Position numbers and translations under genes: made by a program
Notes under the pieces: generated by a model
What the model saw: only the letters and a program-made list of their open reading frames with translations
Told to the model about the DNA's origin: nothing
The model's database searches: none
Assembly: GCA_023416585.1 (NCBI GenBank)
Contig: JAEZHM010000032.1
Span: forward strand, 1-64,000
From: Bacillota bacterium
Lineage (GTDB): Bacteria > Bacillota > Clostridia > Christensenellales > Aristaeellaceae
Direction: 5' to 3'
DNA: 64,000 bases
Shown here: positions 43,959 to 52,640 of the stretch, piece after piece
How positions within the stretch are numbered: position 1 is the first letter of the stretch
How the letters are laid out: each line of letters starts with the position of its first letter

Positions 43959-44690
43959 GTGAACATAGCCTTAATATTTGCAGGAGGGACCGGGAAACGA
44001 TATAGCAGCACCGCGACACCAAAGCAGTTTTTGGAATTGCATGGCAAGGCAATCATCGTGCACTCCATAGAACCATTCCAGCGGAATCCAGAGATCGATG
44101 GGATATGCGTTGTCTGTAAATCGGATTGGATAGATCACTTTAATCTTCTCAAGGAAAAGTACCGCCTGAACAAAGTAAAGTGGGTCGTAGAAGGCGGAAC
44201 GACAAGCCAGGAGTCCATTTATTTGGGGCTTAATGCTTTAAGGGATGCCATTGGCAATAGTGATGACACGATCGTGCTGATACATGACGGTGTCCGCCCG
44301 CTAATCAGTGTGGAGTTGATTTCGCAGCATATCCAGAGTGTTAAGGCGTACGGCAGTGCCATTACGGTATCCAAAGCGATTGAAACAGTCGTTCAGGTGG
44401 ACGGGAACCAAATTGTGGGAACGTTGGAGCGCAGCACCTGCTTTCACGCAAAAGCGCCGCAGAGCTTCTATTTAATGGATATTTTGGATCTTCATGAGCG
44501 TGCCAGGCAGGAAGGCGTAGCAGTGATCGACGCGGCATCGCTGATGTTGCACTACGGCAAAACTCTGCATTCCATCATCGGATCGTCTGAAAATATTAAA
44601 ATCACAACACCTGTAGATTATTTCCTGTTTAAGGCCATTTACGAAGCAAGGGAAAGCTCGCAAATATTCGGTGTCGGCTATGATCGATAA
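43959..44690 (+). CDS. IspD/TarI-family cytidylyltransferase
   Basis: A 243-residue enzyme starting at GTG 43959 (AAGGGGG upstream). Motifs: IFAGGTGKRYSS (nucleotide loop), TPKQFLELHGKAIIVHSI, VEGGTTSQESIYLGL, IHDGVRPLIS and ITTPVDYFLFKAI. The family includes 2-C-methyl-erythritol-4-phosphate cytidylyltransferase (IspD) and ribitol-5-phosphate cytidylyltransferase (TarI). Location between licD and rgpF-like genes, far from isoprenoid genes, favours production of a CDP-polyol for the glycan. No TarJ-like reductase is in the window. It overlaps the next gene by 11 bp. Confidence 0.85.
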   Translation: MNIALIFAGGTGKRYSSTATPKQFLELHGKAIIVHSIEPFQRNPEIDGICVVCKSDWIDHFNLLKEKYRLNKVKWVVEGGTTSQESIYLGLNALRDAIGNSDDTIVLIHDGVRPLISVELISQHIQSVKAYGSAITVSKAIETVVQVDGNQIVGTLERSTCFHAKAPQSFYLMDILDLHERARQEGVAVIDAASLMLHYGKTLHSIIGSSENIKITTPVDYFLFKAIYEARESSQIFGVGYDR

Positions 44691-46131
44691 TAACAGCGTT
44701 AAGAGGCTGGCAATATACGTCATCTACGACAAGGACGGGATAGTAGATGATTATGTCCTTTATTATCTGCGGGAACTGAGCCTGAACGTTTCACATCTGG
44801 TCATTGTTTGCAACGGAAAATTGGCGGATGAGAGCAGAGCAAAGTTGGAGGTATTCACCCAGGATTTGTTTGTGCGTCAGAATACTGGTTTTGACTGCGG
44901 CGCGGTCAAAGATGTGCTTTTCAACCTCTATGGCTGGGATAAGGTTTACAAATACGATGAGTTGCTGATTGCCAACGACACTGTATACGGCCCGTTCTAT
45001 CCGTTCAAACGCATTTTTAGCGAAATGGACCGGCGTGAGGTGGATTTCTGGGGTTTAACAATACAAGCCCCGATTTTTGACCGTGCGTATGCGAAGAAAA
45101 CGGGACAGCCAGTTCCAGGTTATGTACAGTCGTATTTCATCAATGTCAAGAAGCGGATGTTGCATAGCGGCACGTTTTATTCGTTTTGGGAAGCGCTTTC
45201 ACCTGATGGGCATTCGTTTGAGCAAATTGTCTTAGAATATGAGATTGCGTTCACCGTACACTTTTCTCAGGAAGGCTATACTTACGGCGCATATACCGAC
45301 TCATCAAAGCTCTTTTCTGCGGAGCCTGTAGAAAATTGTGTCGCAACCCATTTTAGGCCGCTGGCACTGCTCCGAGATTGCGGCGCGCCTTGCCTCAAGA
45401 AAAAGTACTTTACCTACAACCGTACAGCCAGGCTGAAGTACGGCAGGGATGCTCAGCCCAATGAGATCATGCGGTTTATCAGATTTGAAACCGAATACGA
45501 TGAAAATCTGATTTTGGACAATCTTATCCGTATAATGCCAACGGATGCTTTCGCACAACACATGAATTTCTATTATTTTGCCCAAACAAAAGCCGATATG
45601 GAAAGGCTTGCGAAGGAACAACCTCGTCTGGGTGAATTGATGGATCGGCAAGGGCGTGTGGTCTGGCGCCGCTCATGTCTCACCGGCAATATCCGTTACT
45701 ATTCGGGGATTGTATTTTCGCCCGATGAAGCTGCTGAACACATAGCCGATCTGGAGTATATGATGGCACAGCTTTTCGAGCAGATACCGGATGCCAACGA
45801 CTTTTCTTCCTTATTGAACAAGGTCAGGCTATACAACATAAGTTCCTTTAGCCAAAAACACCGCAAGATATATCTCTACGGCGCAGGTATCGAAGCGGAG
45901 CGGTGGGCGGAAGTGATGGCGCAGGAGGATATCCCTCTTGAAGGTTTTGTAGTAAGCGATGGGCAGCCAAAAGGCGTAGAGCTTAAGGGACGCAGAATCT
46001 TTTTTCTTTCTGAGATCACCAACCACATTAAGGATTCTGGTTTGATTCTGGCGCTTAATCCAAAAAATACCGCTGCCGTACAGGAACTGCTTATCTCCAA
46101 GGGGATCGGCAATATTTTGAAGCTGAATTGA
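44680..46131 (+). CDS. RgpF-like rhamnan-synthesis family protein (copy 1)
   Basis: A 483-residue protein; ATG 44680 chosen (GTG 44671 is an alternative). Residues 8-290 match the RgpF family of wall-polysaccharide biosynthesis: AIYVIYDKDGIVDDYVLYYL, VCNGKL, NTGFDCGAVKDVLFNLYGWD, LLIANDTVYGPFYPF, DFWGLTIQ, YVQSYFINVKKRML. These features recall a GT-A glycosyltransferase with an N-D-T/S in place of DxD. The last 85 residues (KIYLYGAGIEAERWAEVMAQ, then GFVVSDGQPKGVELKGRRIF) form a small Rossmann-like module like the N-terminus of the protein at 33276. It is about 60 percent identical by eye to the next gene. Probably transfers a side-chain or backbone sugar. Confidence 0.83.
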   Translation: MIDNNSVKRLAIYVIYDKDGIVDDYVLYYLRELSLNVSHLVIVCNGKLADESRAKLEVFTQDLFVRQNTGFDCGAVKDVLFNLYGWDKVYKYDELLIANDTVYGPFYPFKRIFSEMDRREVDFWGLTIQAPIFDRAYAKKTGQPVPGYVQSYFINVKKRMLHSGTFYSFWEALSPDGHSFEQIVLEYEIAFTVHFSQEGYTYGAYTDSSKLFSAEPVENCVATHFRPLALLRDCGAPCLKKKYFTYNRTARLKYGRDAQPNEIMRFIRFETEYDENLILDNLIRIMPTDAFAQHMNFYYFAQTKADMERLAKEQPRLGELMDRQGRVVWRRSCLTGNIRYYSGIVFSPDEAAEHIADLEYMMAQLFEQIPDANDFSSLLNKVRLYNISSFSQKHRKIYLYGAGIEAERWAEVMAQEDIPLEGFVVSDGQPKGVELKGRRIFFLSEITNHIKDSGLILALNPKNTAAVQELLISKGIGNILKLN

Positions 46132-46140
46132 GGCTGTTAG

Positions 46141-47613
46141 ATGAGCAACAAATTGGAAGCGACAATGAACTTGAGAAACATCAAGAGTCTGGCGATATAC
46201 GTCGTTTATGACAAAGACGGGATTATTGATGACTACATCCCCTATTACCTTCAAGAGCTTTGCCAGAATGTTTCGCATATAGTCATCGTTTGTAATGGCA
46301 AGCTGACGGATGAAGGCAGGAATAAACTGAAGGCATTTACACAGGATATATTCGTGCGCTCGAATACCGGTTTTGACTGCGGCGCAGTCAAAGATGTACT
46401 TTTCAACCTTTACGGATGGGATAAGGTCTACGAATACGATGAGCTTCTGATTGTCAATGACACCGTATACGGCCCGCTTTATCCTTTCAAGCGTGTTTTT
46501 TTCGAAATGGACCAGCGTGATGTAGATTTCTGGGGGCTTACGCTGCAAGGTGTAACATACGATCTTGCCTATACAGACAAAGCAAAGCATCTTGTTCCGG
46601 AATATGTACAATCGTATTTCATCAACGTCAAAAAGCGGTTGTTGCATAGCAGCTCATTCTATGCATTTTGGACGGAACTTTCGCCGGAAAGCCTTTCATT
46701 TACACAGGCCATTCAGGAGTATGAGATTGCGTTTACTACCCGTTTTTCAAGGGAAGGTTATTCTTATGGTGCTTACACCGATACATCGAATATCTTTTCA
46801 AAGGATCCCGCTTTAAACAATATCGCAACGCATATCGTGCCGCTGGCATTGGTTCGTGATTGCGGTGCCCCTTGCATCAAGAAAAAGAGTTTCACCTATG
46901 AACGGGCGATAAAGCTTAATCACGGAAAAGATGCCCGCCCTAATGAAGTTATGCGGTATATTCGTTCCGAAACCGGATACGACGAAAACCTGATTTGGGA
47001 CAACCTGCTTAGGACAACCCCGGAGGACATCATCACCCAAAACTTGAATCTATATTTTATTCTCCAAAATGACGACGATATAAAGCGGCTTGCGGATGAG
47101 CAGCCCCGCTTGGGTATGCTAGCAGATACTCAAGGACGGGTCATCTGGCGTCGGCCAAGCCTCTCAGACCACTCCCTATATTATAAGGGGATTATTTTTG
47201 TGCCTGATGAAGCAGCCGCCCGCATAGCTGATATGGAGTATATGCTGGCACGGCTTTTCGAGCAGATACCAGAGGCGGACGGTTATTTCGGATTGTTGAA
47301 CGTTGTCAGGCGGAACGTCATCCGTGAATTTTGCCAAAAGCACCGCAACATATATCTCTATGGCGCGGGCGGCGAGGCGGAGCGCTGGGCGGAAGTGATG
47401 GAAGGAGAACAGATTAGGTTCAACGGCTTCGTAATAAGTGACGGACAGCCCAAAGACGCGGAGTTGATGGGACATAGGATCGTGTATCTGTCAGAGATCA
47501 CTGAGGATAAAGATGACTGTGGACTGATCCTCACGCTAAACCCACGCAATAGTTGCGCTGTGCGGGAATTTCTTGCTTCCAAGGGGTTCAAGTACATTCT
47601 GCGGTTGAATTAA
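46141..47613 (+). CDS. RgpF-like rhamnan-synthesis family protein (copy 2)
   Basis: A 490-residue tandem paralogue of the preceding gene, 9 bp downstream, with a GAGG site. All motifs are shared: AIYVVYDKDGIIDDYIPYYL, NTGFDCGAVKDVLFNLYGWD, LLIVNDTVYGPLYPF, DFWGLTLQG, YVQSYFINVKKRLL, and the C-terminal NIYLYGAGGEAERWAEVM...GFVISDGQPKDAELMGHRIV module. Divergence is spread along the length and is highest near residues 300-345, so both copies are probably functional with different acceptors or donors. The duplication is old, since DNA identity is only moderate. Confidence 0.83.
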   Translation: MSNKLEATMNLRNIKSLAIYVVYDKDGIIDDYIPYYLQELCQNVSHIVIVCNGKLTDEGRNKLKAFTQDIFVRSNTGFDCGAVKDVLFNLYGWDKVYEYDELLIVNDTVYGPLYPFKRVFFEMDQRDVDFWGLTLQGVTYDLAYTDKAKHLVPEYVQSYFINVKKRLLHSSSFYAFWTELSPESLSFTQAIQEYEIAFTTRFSREGYSYGAYTDTSNIFSKDPALNNIATHIVPLALVRDCGAPCIKKKSFTYERAIKLNHGKDARPNEVMRYIRSETGYDENLIWDNLLRTTPEDIITQNLNLYFILQNDDDIKRLADEQPRLGMLADTQGRVIWRRPSLSDHSLYYKGIIFVPDEAAARIADMEYMLARLFEQIPEADGYFGLLNVVRRNVIREFCQKHRNIYLYGAGGEAERWAEVMEGEQIRFNGFVISDGQPKDAELMGHRIVYLSEITEDKDDCGLILTLNPRNSCAVREFLASKGFKYILRLN

Positions 47614-47762
47614 GGTATAGACACAAACAGCGTCATTAAAACAGATTGGTTTATTAGATACGCTTTGCACCACAGCCCATTTTTGATACATTGTTATGCC
47701 GTCACAGTGTGGATTCCATTGTTCTCTCAAAAGACAAGAGACAAAAGAAAAGAGGGAAAGCA

Positions 47763-48836
47763 TTGAAACTAAGCCTTGCAATGATTGTTAAAAACGAGGA
47801 AGAGAAACTGGCAAGGTGTTTAAACAGCGTGAAAGCATACGTTGATGAGATTTTGATCGTGGATACCGGCTCCACTGACAAAACAAAAGAGATCGCCTTG
47901 TCGTTTGGGGCGAAGATTTTTGATTTTGCATGGTGCGGTGATTTTTCAAAAGCCAGGAACTACAGCATTGAAAAGACAACAGGGGACTACGTTCTTTCCA
48001 TGGATGCCGATCAAATTCTGATGAAATTTGAAAAAGAGCAAGCCCTGAAATACATGGAGGGGAAAATGGTATTGGGGCTGGCTGAGATTGTAAACAGCTA
48101 TACCCAGAACGGGCAGAAAGTATTGGACAGGTCCTATGCGGCAGCCGTTTTCCCAAGGGAAGCCCGGTATGTCGGCCCGGTTCACGAACAAATCGATACC
48201 TCCTACCCAAGGGTGAAGCTGCCCATCACCATATTTCATGACGGATACGATCATAGAGACGAATCCAAGGCGAAAAGAAATATCGATATTCTGGAAAAAG
48301 CACTAAAGGAGCAGAGCAATCCCTATCTTGCCTATAAGCTGGCTCAGGAATACAGGGGCATCGAGCAGCTTAAAAAGGCGGATCAACTGTTTTCTACAGC
48401 TTATCGGACAGCCGAAAAGGATCGGAACTACTTCCCGAACCTGGTTGTGGAATACTTAGGCAACCTTGTACAGATCAAGGCATACGAAAACGCGTTGGAG
48501 ATTGTAAAGCAGGAAGAAAAGCGTTTTTTTGATTACCCGGAATTCCATTTTTCCTGCGGCGCCTTATTTATGGATCTTGTGCTCAGCGATCCCCCAAAAT
48601 ATATCCAGTACTTTCCCAGGATAAAAGAAGCCTATGAAAAGAGCATTTCCATAGGCGAGAATCCTAAATACCAGGGGACCGTGGGTATGGGATCCTTTTT
48701 GCCGCTGCACAACCTGGGCGCTTTTCATGAAGTCACCGGGGATATGGAAAAGGCAAAGGCCTGCTACAAAGCCGCCATGGATTTAGGGTATGAGCCGTCG
48801 AAAAAAAGGTGGGCGCAAATCACCGAAAAAAAGTGA
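47763..48836 (+). CDS. GT2 glycosyltransferase with TPR-like C-terminus
   Basis: A 357-residue protein. I start at TTG 47763 because AGAGGG lies just upstream and the family N-terminus (KLSLAMIVKNEEEKLARCLN) begins there. GT-A motifs: VDEILIVDTGSTDKTKEIAL, FSKARNYSIEKTTGDYVLSM and DADQIL (the DxD-like metal site). The second half (KRNIDILEKALKEQSNPYLA, YKLAQEYRGIEQLKKADQLF, then AFHEVTGDMEKAKACYKAAM) is TPR-like, as in SunS/glycocin-type and related family 2 enzymes. It ends the glycan cluster, 150 bp after rgpF copy 2. It could modify protein or polysaccharide. Confidence 0.87.
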   Translation: MKLSLAMIVKNEEEKLARCLNSVKAYVDEILIVDTGSTDKTKEIALSFGAKIFDFAWCGDFSKARNYSIEKTTGDYVLSMDADQILMKFEKEQALKYMEGKMVLGLAEIVNSYTQNGQKVLDRSYAAAVFPREARYVGPVHEQIDTSYPRVKLPITIFHDGYDHRDESKAKRNIDILEKALKEQSNPYLAYKLAQEYRGIEQLKKADQLFSTAYRTAEKDRNYFPNLVVEYLGNLVQIKAYENALEIVKQEEKRFFDYPEFHFSCGALFMDLVLSDPPKYIQYFPRIKEAYEKSISIGENPKYQGTVGMGSFLPLHNLGAFHEVTGDMEKAKACYKAAMDLGYEPSKKRWAQITEKK

Positions 48837-48900
48837 TGATCAGTATATTTTCTTCAACATTTCGCCGATTGTTCACACTCCTTCCATGCTTGCTTCATAA

Positions 48901-49109
48901 AACCAGGTTATCCTATATGCAAGACGGTGGCCGGGAAACCGGCGAGCCGATGATATATAAACCGGATCCGGCTGAATTTAGGCTAACTACCCCAAAATGC
49001 CACGCCTGCAAAAGAAGGGACCTAACATGGAGGGAATTAGGCATCCCGCTTTTGCAGGCGGAGGCGATAACGCCACAATAACACTGGCCATAGAGGCGGT
49101 GTTTTTTTA
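48901..49109 (+). ncRNA. Structured RNA candidate, tandem copy 1
   Basis: About 205 nt with no ORF. Shared with copy 2: GACGG, the hairpin CCGGGAAACCGG, CCGATGATATATAAACCGGA, TGCCACGCCTGC and GCAGGCGGAGGCGA. Helix 48999-49014 / 49049-49065 pairs GCC..GCCTGCAAAAG with CTTTTGCAGGC..GGC; the inner helix is GGGA-CCTAA / TTAGG-TCCC. A GC-rich hairpin and TTTTTTT end it at 49109. Sequence and size recall, from memory only, the raiA-motif RNAs of Clostridia; not verified. No gene starts close downstream, so it is more likely a stand-alone RNA than a riboswitch. Confidence 0.75.
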
Positions 49110-49258
49110 TTGCCCAAAGATAAGCAGACTAATAAAATAGAGTTTGTCCTAAATATGACTCCGGCCTTTTTTATCATGATTTCAACGCGTATACATATGT
49201 AAAACCTTATTCTTTACACTCAGACCGATCTGTTTGTTCATACTTTCTTCACATTTTT

Positions 49259-49458
49259 AAGTTAACCTATATCCATGACGGCGACCGGGAAACCGGCTGG
49301 CCGATGATATATAAACCGGATCCGGTTTCGTGCCCGCAAGGCTAAATGCCACGCCTGCAAAAGCAGGTGCTTATACCACAGAGAAATAAGTACCCTGCTT
49401 TTGCAGGCGGAGGCGACAAAGCAGATAAAAACATCGTCCAGTAGGGCGGTGTTTTTTT
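49259..49458 (+). ncRNA. Structured RNA candidate, tandem copy 2
   Basis: Second copy, 150 bp downstream in the same orientation. The conserved core is nearly identical to copy 1, while the variable arm differs but stays paired: GCCTGCAAAAGCAGG with CCTGCTTTTGCAGGC (15 bp perfect, 49352-49366 and 49393-49407), then TGCTTAT with ATAAGTA. It ends in CATCGTCC/GGGCGGTG and TTTTTTTT. Both copies have a similar TTGTTCA-x-ACT element 25-35 bp upstream of the shared start. The gene at 49511 is convergent, so the RNA does not lead into a CDS. Confidence 0.75.
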
Positions 49459-49510
49459 TGCTGTTGCAGAGGAAAACAGAAATGCTTTGGAGAGCAATGT
49501 GCCTTTCGCG

Positions 49511-50698
49511 TCAATCTACTTTAATCAAGGTCACTTCAGACTCAGTTTTTGTTGCGATCTTCACTGGATTTAGTTTTTCATCAAACATATATCCCTTCAT
49601 GTAGAACATATCAGGTATATGCTCCAACGACAATGAACCCGATTGCACATAATGAGTGTCATCCAACGGCCTTACTCTGACCCCTAGGCCCAATCCCATA
49701 TCAATCGGTTCGCCCTGTTCATTGCGAAAGCTGAAGTAGAAAAATGGCCTCTCCTGCTTGGACAAATCGGATGGGGAAGAAAAGTACAGCTCGTATTGCA
49801 GCGCAAGGGGAGTAAGAGAAATTTCCATACGCTCCACCACGATGTCAGTTCCCTCGATCTTCGTATCATGGGCATCAACTGTTTTCTCTTCCAGAACGGG
49901 CATGACAGGCAGTGAAAGAGGAATGCTTTCCTGAACATTCTCGCCCACATAATTTCCTGACCCGTTCACCTCTCTAGCCAGAAGGTTCATCTCCACATCC
50001 ACCGTTTTCTTCTGCGCGGGGACATTCATGGCCAGAACAAAGGAAACGCTGCCGTCAGGAAGTATTGTGAAGGAAGCCTTTTCATTGTACTTTCCCCCGA
50101 AGCTTAACCACAGATTAATATTGATCATTCTCTTTCCATCTTCCATGGCAGCCTGCCGGAATGAACGCTCATCCCCCACTGTAGTTTGCAGCCCCATCTT
50201 TTCAATATAACTTCCCTTATAATCCACGGGATTGCTATATGGCACGTGGACATCATAGTGGGAACCGACCACTTCGCCTATGCGCATGAAGGATGAAATA
50301 CTCATAGGCAGGAAATATACGTCCTCTCCATCCTTCATGCGCACATTGGCGGTGATATACATGATCTTGCCATCTGCAACGGCCTCTTCCAGAGTAACCA
50401 GGTATTCACCAGCATCGTAGCTCTTGCTCATGCTGTTGCTTTTCATGACTTCTTTCAGGTGATCGCTGGGCTCTCTCTCGTATCTGGCACTAAATGCATC
50501 CAATACTTTCCATCCAGTGCTGGCAGCATACACTACCCCTGCCATCAAAATCAAAATGATCCCGACGATCATAATCAGTCGGATGCTGAATTTCTTCACT
50601 TTTTTCTCCTCCTCCACGTGGTTTAGCGTGAAGGCAACACGGCTTTTGAACGAATCCGGCGCCTTGCCGAAGGCGTTTTTGCAATTCTGTCCGTTCAT
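49511..50698 (-). CDS. DUF4179-type membrane protein, probable anti-sigma factor (module 1)
   Basis: A 395-residue protein starting at ATG 50698 in ATGA overlap with the ECF sigma gene. A cytoplasmic N-terminus of about 37 residues is followed by one transmembrane helix (SIRLIMIVGIILILMAGVVY) and a large extracytoplasmic beta-rich region (GWKVLDAFSARYEREPSDHL...). This layout is that of DUF4179 proteins, which accompany ECF sigma factors in Clostridia and are taken as their membrane anti-sigma partners. The extracellular part may sense wall or envelope stress. Evidence is by topology and gene pairing. Confidence 0.78.
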   Translation of the reverse strand: MNGQNCKNAFGKAPDSFKSRVAFTLNHVEEEKKVKKFSIRLIMIVGIILILMAGVVYAASTGWKVLDAFSARYEREPSDHLKEVMKSNSMSKSYDAGEYLVTLEEAVADGKIMYITANVRMKDGEDVYFLPMSISSFMRIGEVVGSHYDVHVPYSNPVDYKGSYIEKMGLQTTVGDERSFRQAAMEDGKRMININLWLSFGGKYNEKASFTILPDGSVSFVLAMNVPAQKKTVDVEMNLLAREVNGSGNYVGENVQESIPLSLPVMPVLEEKTVDAHDTKIEGTDIVVERMEISLTPLALQYELYFSSPSDLSKQERPFFYFSFRNEQGEPIDMGLGLGVRVRPLDDTHYVQSGSLSLEHIPDMFYMKGYMFDEKLNPVKIATKTESEVTLIKVD

Positions 50699-51171
50699 GC
50701 CTTACACACCTCCTGCCTGTCCCAAGTCTCCTTCATTTTTTTCCTTGCCCTGTGCAACCTCGACTTCACGGTGCCGGTGGGCAAACACAGCATACGGGCG
50801 ATGTCTTTCACTTCATACCCTTCGATGTAATGCAAAACAGCCGGGAGGCGCAAAGACTCCTCCAGTGAAAGGAACAATTCATGCAGCGTAACGTCCGCAT
50901 CCGGAGGCATTTCCCTATCCGGCAGCGATTCCATAGGTACTTCTCTTTTACGGCGGCGCAGCAAGGCATAGCACTCGTTAATCAGGATACGCGTGACCCA
51001 CTGCTGTATCGCCGCATCCCCACGAAGCTTTTCCCTTTGCTGCCATGCCTTTTGGATGGCCTCCTGCACGGCATCCTCCTGGTCGCAATGCCTTTGCAGG
51101 ATGCTGTAGGATACCCGGTACAGCGATTCCTGCATGGCAATAAAGCGTGCGGCGAATTCCTCTTTTGTCAT
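50695..51171 (-). CDS. ECF RNA polymerase sigma factor (module 1)
   Basis: A 158-residue sigma-70 family ECF protein. Start ATG 51171 follows AGGAGGCG; the longer ORF is not supported by a site. Region 2: MQESLYRVSYSILQRHCDQE, DAVQEAIQKAW, ILINECY. Region 4: LPAVLHYIEGYEVKDIARML and CLPTGTVKSRLHRARKKMKE. It should direct polymerase to its own operon and to envelope genes once released from the DUF4179 protein encoded downstream. Sequence similarity to the sigma factor at 54045 marks the two as paralogues. Confidence 0.9.
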   Translation of the reverse strand: MTKEEFAARFIAMQESLYRVSYSILQRHCDQEDAVQEAIQKAWQQREKLRGDAAIQQWVTRILINECYALLRRRKREVPMESLPDREMPPDADVTLHELFLSLEESLRLPAVLHYIEGYEVKDIARMLCLPTGTVKSRLHRARKKMKETWDRQEVCKA

Positions 51172-51473
51172 GAATACGCCTCCTGCGAAAACTTGACCGG
51201 TCAATATAAAGATGAAATGAAGATGGATAAGGTTCACAAAAAGGAAAATATTTGGTATATTTAATTCAGTGGATATATGTCCAAAGGGCAAAGCAATCTT
51301 ACTTTGCAATATTCTTCTTTCAACCAGCGTTTTTCTACAAGCTCTATAAATCGCCCGTCCCAGCGTTGTGCTGGCTACTGCTTTGAGAATTACGGGTTCT
51401 GATCTGAAGGCGTCCGAGGCTATCGGGCAAATAATTAGGTGACGTTATACATGAAGTAAGGGAGAGGATCAAC
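51172..51473. other. Divergent intergenic region between sigma and BtrH-like genes
   Basis: Contains a perfect 12-bp palindrome TTGACCGGTCAA at 51193-51204, 22 bp before the sigma start codon, which could be an operator. A GGGAGAGG site precedes the gene at 51474. Nothing else is recognised. Confidence 0.45.
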
Positions 51474-52562
51474 ATGGATAGTCACATCATCGAAAACGTT
51501 CCACGCATCGCCCAGTTCATCGGCAAGGAATCCTACCTGACACCGTTCATCGGTTCACTGTACGCCGCCCTTCACGGCATGGGCACACCAAGGTACTATG
51601 CCGAGCTGCTGGCGCTTTCAGGTGCAGGCAACCGGCTGACCTGGCGGCCGGGCGAATGGTTCGGCGGAAACTGTGATATTCTGGCCTGTGAAGAGCCGCC
51701 CTTCGCGCCCCATCTTCGGGTTTTGAAAGCCATTGGACTCACGGCGAAGATTCGCCTGTTTCGGGAAACCGTGGGTTTGAAGGGACCTTATGACACAATA
51801 GAAAACGCCAGGGAAGAAATCACGGCTTCGATTGAAAAAGGCATCCCCGTCATCGCCATGGGCATCATCGGCCCGCCGGAATGCTGCGTGGTGCATGGCT
51901 TTGAAAAGGACGGCGACGCGCTTATCGGGTGGAACTATTTCCAGGACAGCGAAGGCTTTTCTCCCGAACAGCCCTTCAAAAAGGAAAACTGGCAAAAGGA
52001 TTTGTTTGGGTATATACTGCTGGTAAAAACCGATACGGCTTCAAGCCAGCGGGAAAGCGCACTAAACGCCTTCCGCTCCATTGTAAGCCATGCCAGGCAA
52101 TATGAGGTCCGTGGTGCGCGGGTGGGCTTTGCTGCCTGGAAGGAAATGCTGCGCCAACTGGAGCACGACGATTTCTCCCAACTGAAGGGGACGCTGCTTC
52201 CGCAGTCGGGGGAAATGTGGAGCGATGATGTATGGAGCACGACAGCTCAGGGGCGCTTCTTCATTTACTGCGATGCCCTGTGTCAGATCCACGAGCGCGG
52301 CGTGGCGCTCCACTACTATCAGTACCTGGCGGATCATTATCCCGAATGGAAAGACTACCTGGACCCTGCCATTGCGGCCTGGAAGGAATGTTCCGCCTAC
52401 GGCGGTTTCCTGTGGAAATACGTGACCATGGACCCTGCCGGGTATGAAAAATTCACCGATCCAGCTATCCGAAAGATCCTTGCCGACGAAGGGCGAAAGA
52501 GTATGGCAAAGGATATGGAGGCTATTGAACATATCGAAGCGCTGCTGAAGCAGGAGAAGTAA
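51474..52562 (+). CDS. BtrH N-terminal-like (C39-like) protein
   Basis: A 362-residue protein starting behind GGGAGAGGATC. Features such as SLYAALHGMG, GAGNRLTWRPGEWFGGNCDI, IEKGIPVIAMGIIGPPECCV and VHGFEKDGDALIGWNYFQ resemble the butirosin BtrH N-terminal/C39-peptidase-like fold found in many Clostridia, where a conserved YGGxC-like and VHGFD/GWxxF pair frames a pocket. The C-terminal half (residues about 190-362) is helical. The catalytic Cys position is not obvious: Cys in GGNCD or PPECCV could serve. Amide transfer or hydrolysis is possible; substrate unknown. Single gene ending at a 16-bp hairpin. Confidence 0.6.
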   Translation: MDSHIIENVPRIAQFIGKESYLTPFIGSLYAALHGMGTPRYYAELLALSGAGNRLTWRPGEWFGGNCDILACEEPPFAPHLRVLKAIGLTAKIRLFRETVGLKGPYDTIENAREEITASIEKGIPVIAMGIIGPPECCVVHGFEKDGDALIGWNYFQDSEGFSPEQPFKKENWQKDLFGYILLVKTDTASSQRESALNAFRSIVSHARQYEVRGARVGFAAWKEMLRQLEHDDFSQLKGTLLPQSGEMWSDDVWSTTAQGRFFIYCDALCQIHERGVALHYYQYLADHYPEWKDYLDPAIAAWKECSAYGGFLWKYVTMDPAGYEKFTDPAIRKILADEGRKSMAKDMEAIEHIEALLKQEK

Positions 52563-52576
52563 ATAGGTCATAGCTT

Positions 52577-52610
52577 GCGGGGAGGTGATTTTTGAAAATC
52601 ACCTCCCCGC
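52577..52610. repeat. Perfect 16-bp inverted repeat between convergent genes
   Basis: GCGGGGAGGTGATTTT pairs perfectly with AAAATCACCTCCCCGC across a 2-nt loop. No U-tract follows on either strand, so it is an unusual terminator or a small palindromic repeat. It lies between the stops at 52562 and 52641. Confidence 0.6.
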
Positions 52611-52640
52611 ACCCCACCTCAAAAACTTTTAATCCATAAC

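Noticed and set aside
45829..46647. Minus-strand ORF of 272 codons
   Set aside because: Antisense across the junction of the two RgpF-like genes; no start site and no motifs.
48901..49458. A CRISPR array or riboswitch at the tandem repeats
   Set aside because: Only two long units with internal helices, not short direct repeats with spacers; and no gene starts downstream on the plus strand, which argues against a riboswitch.
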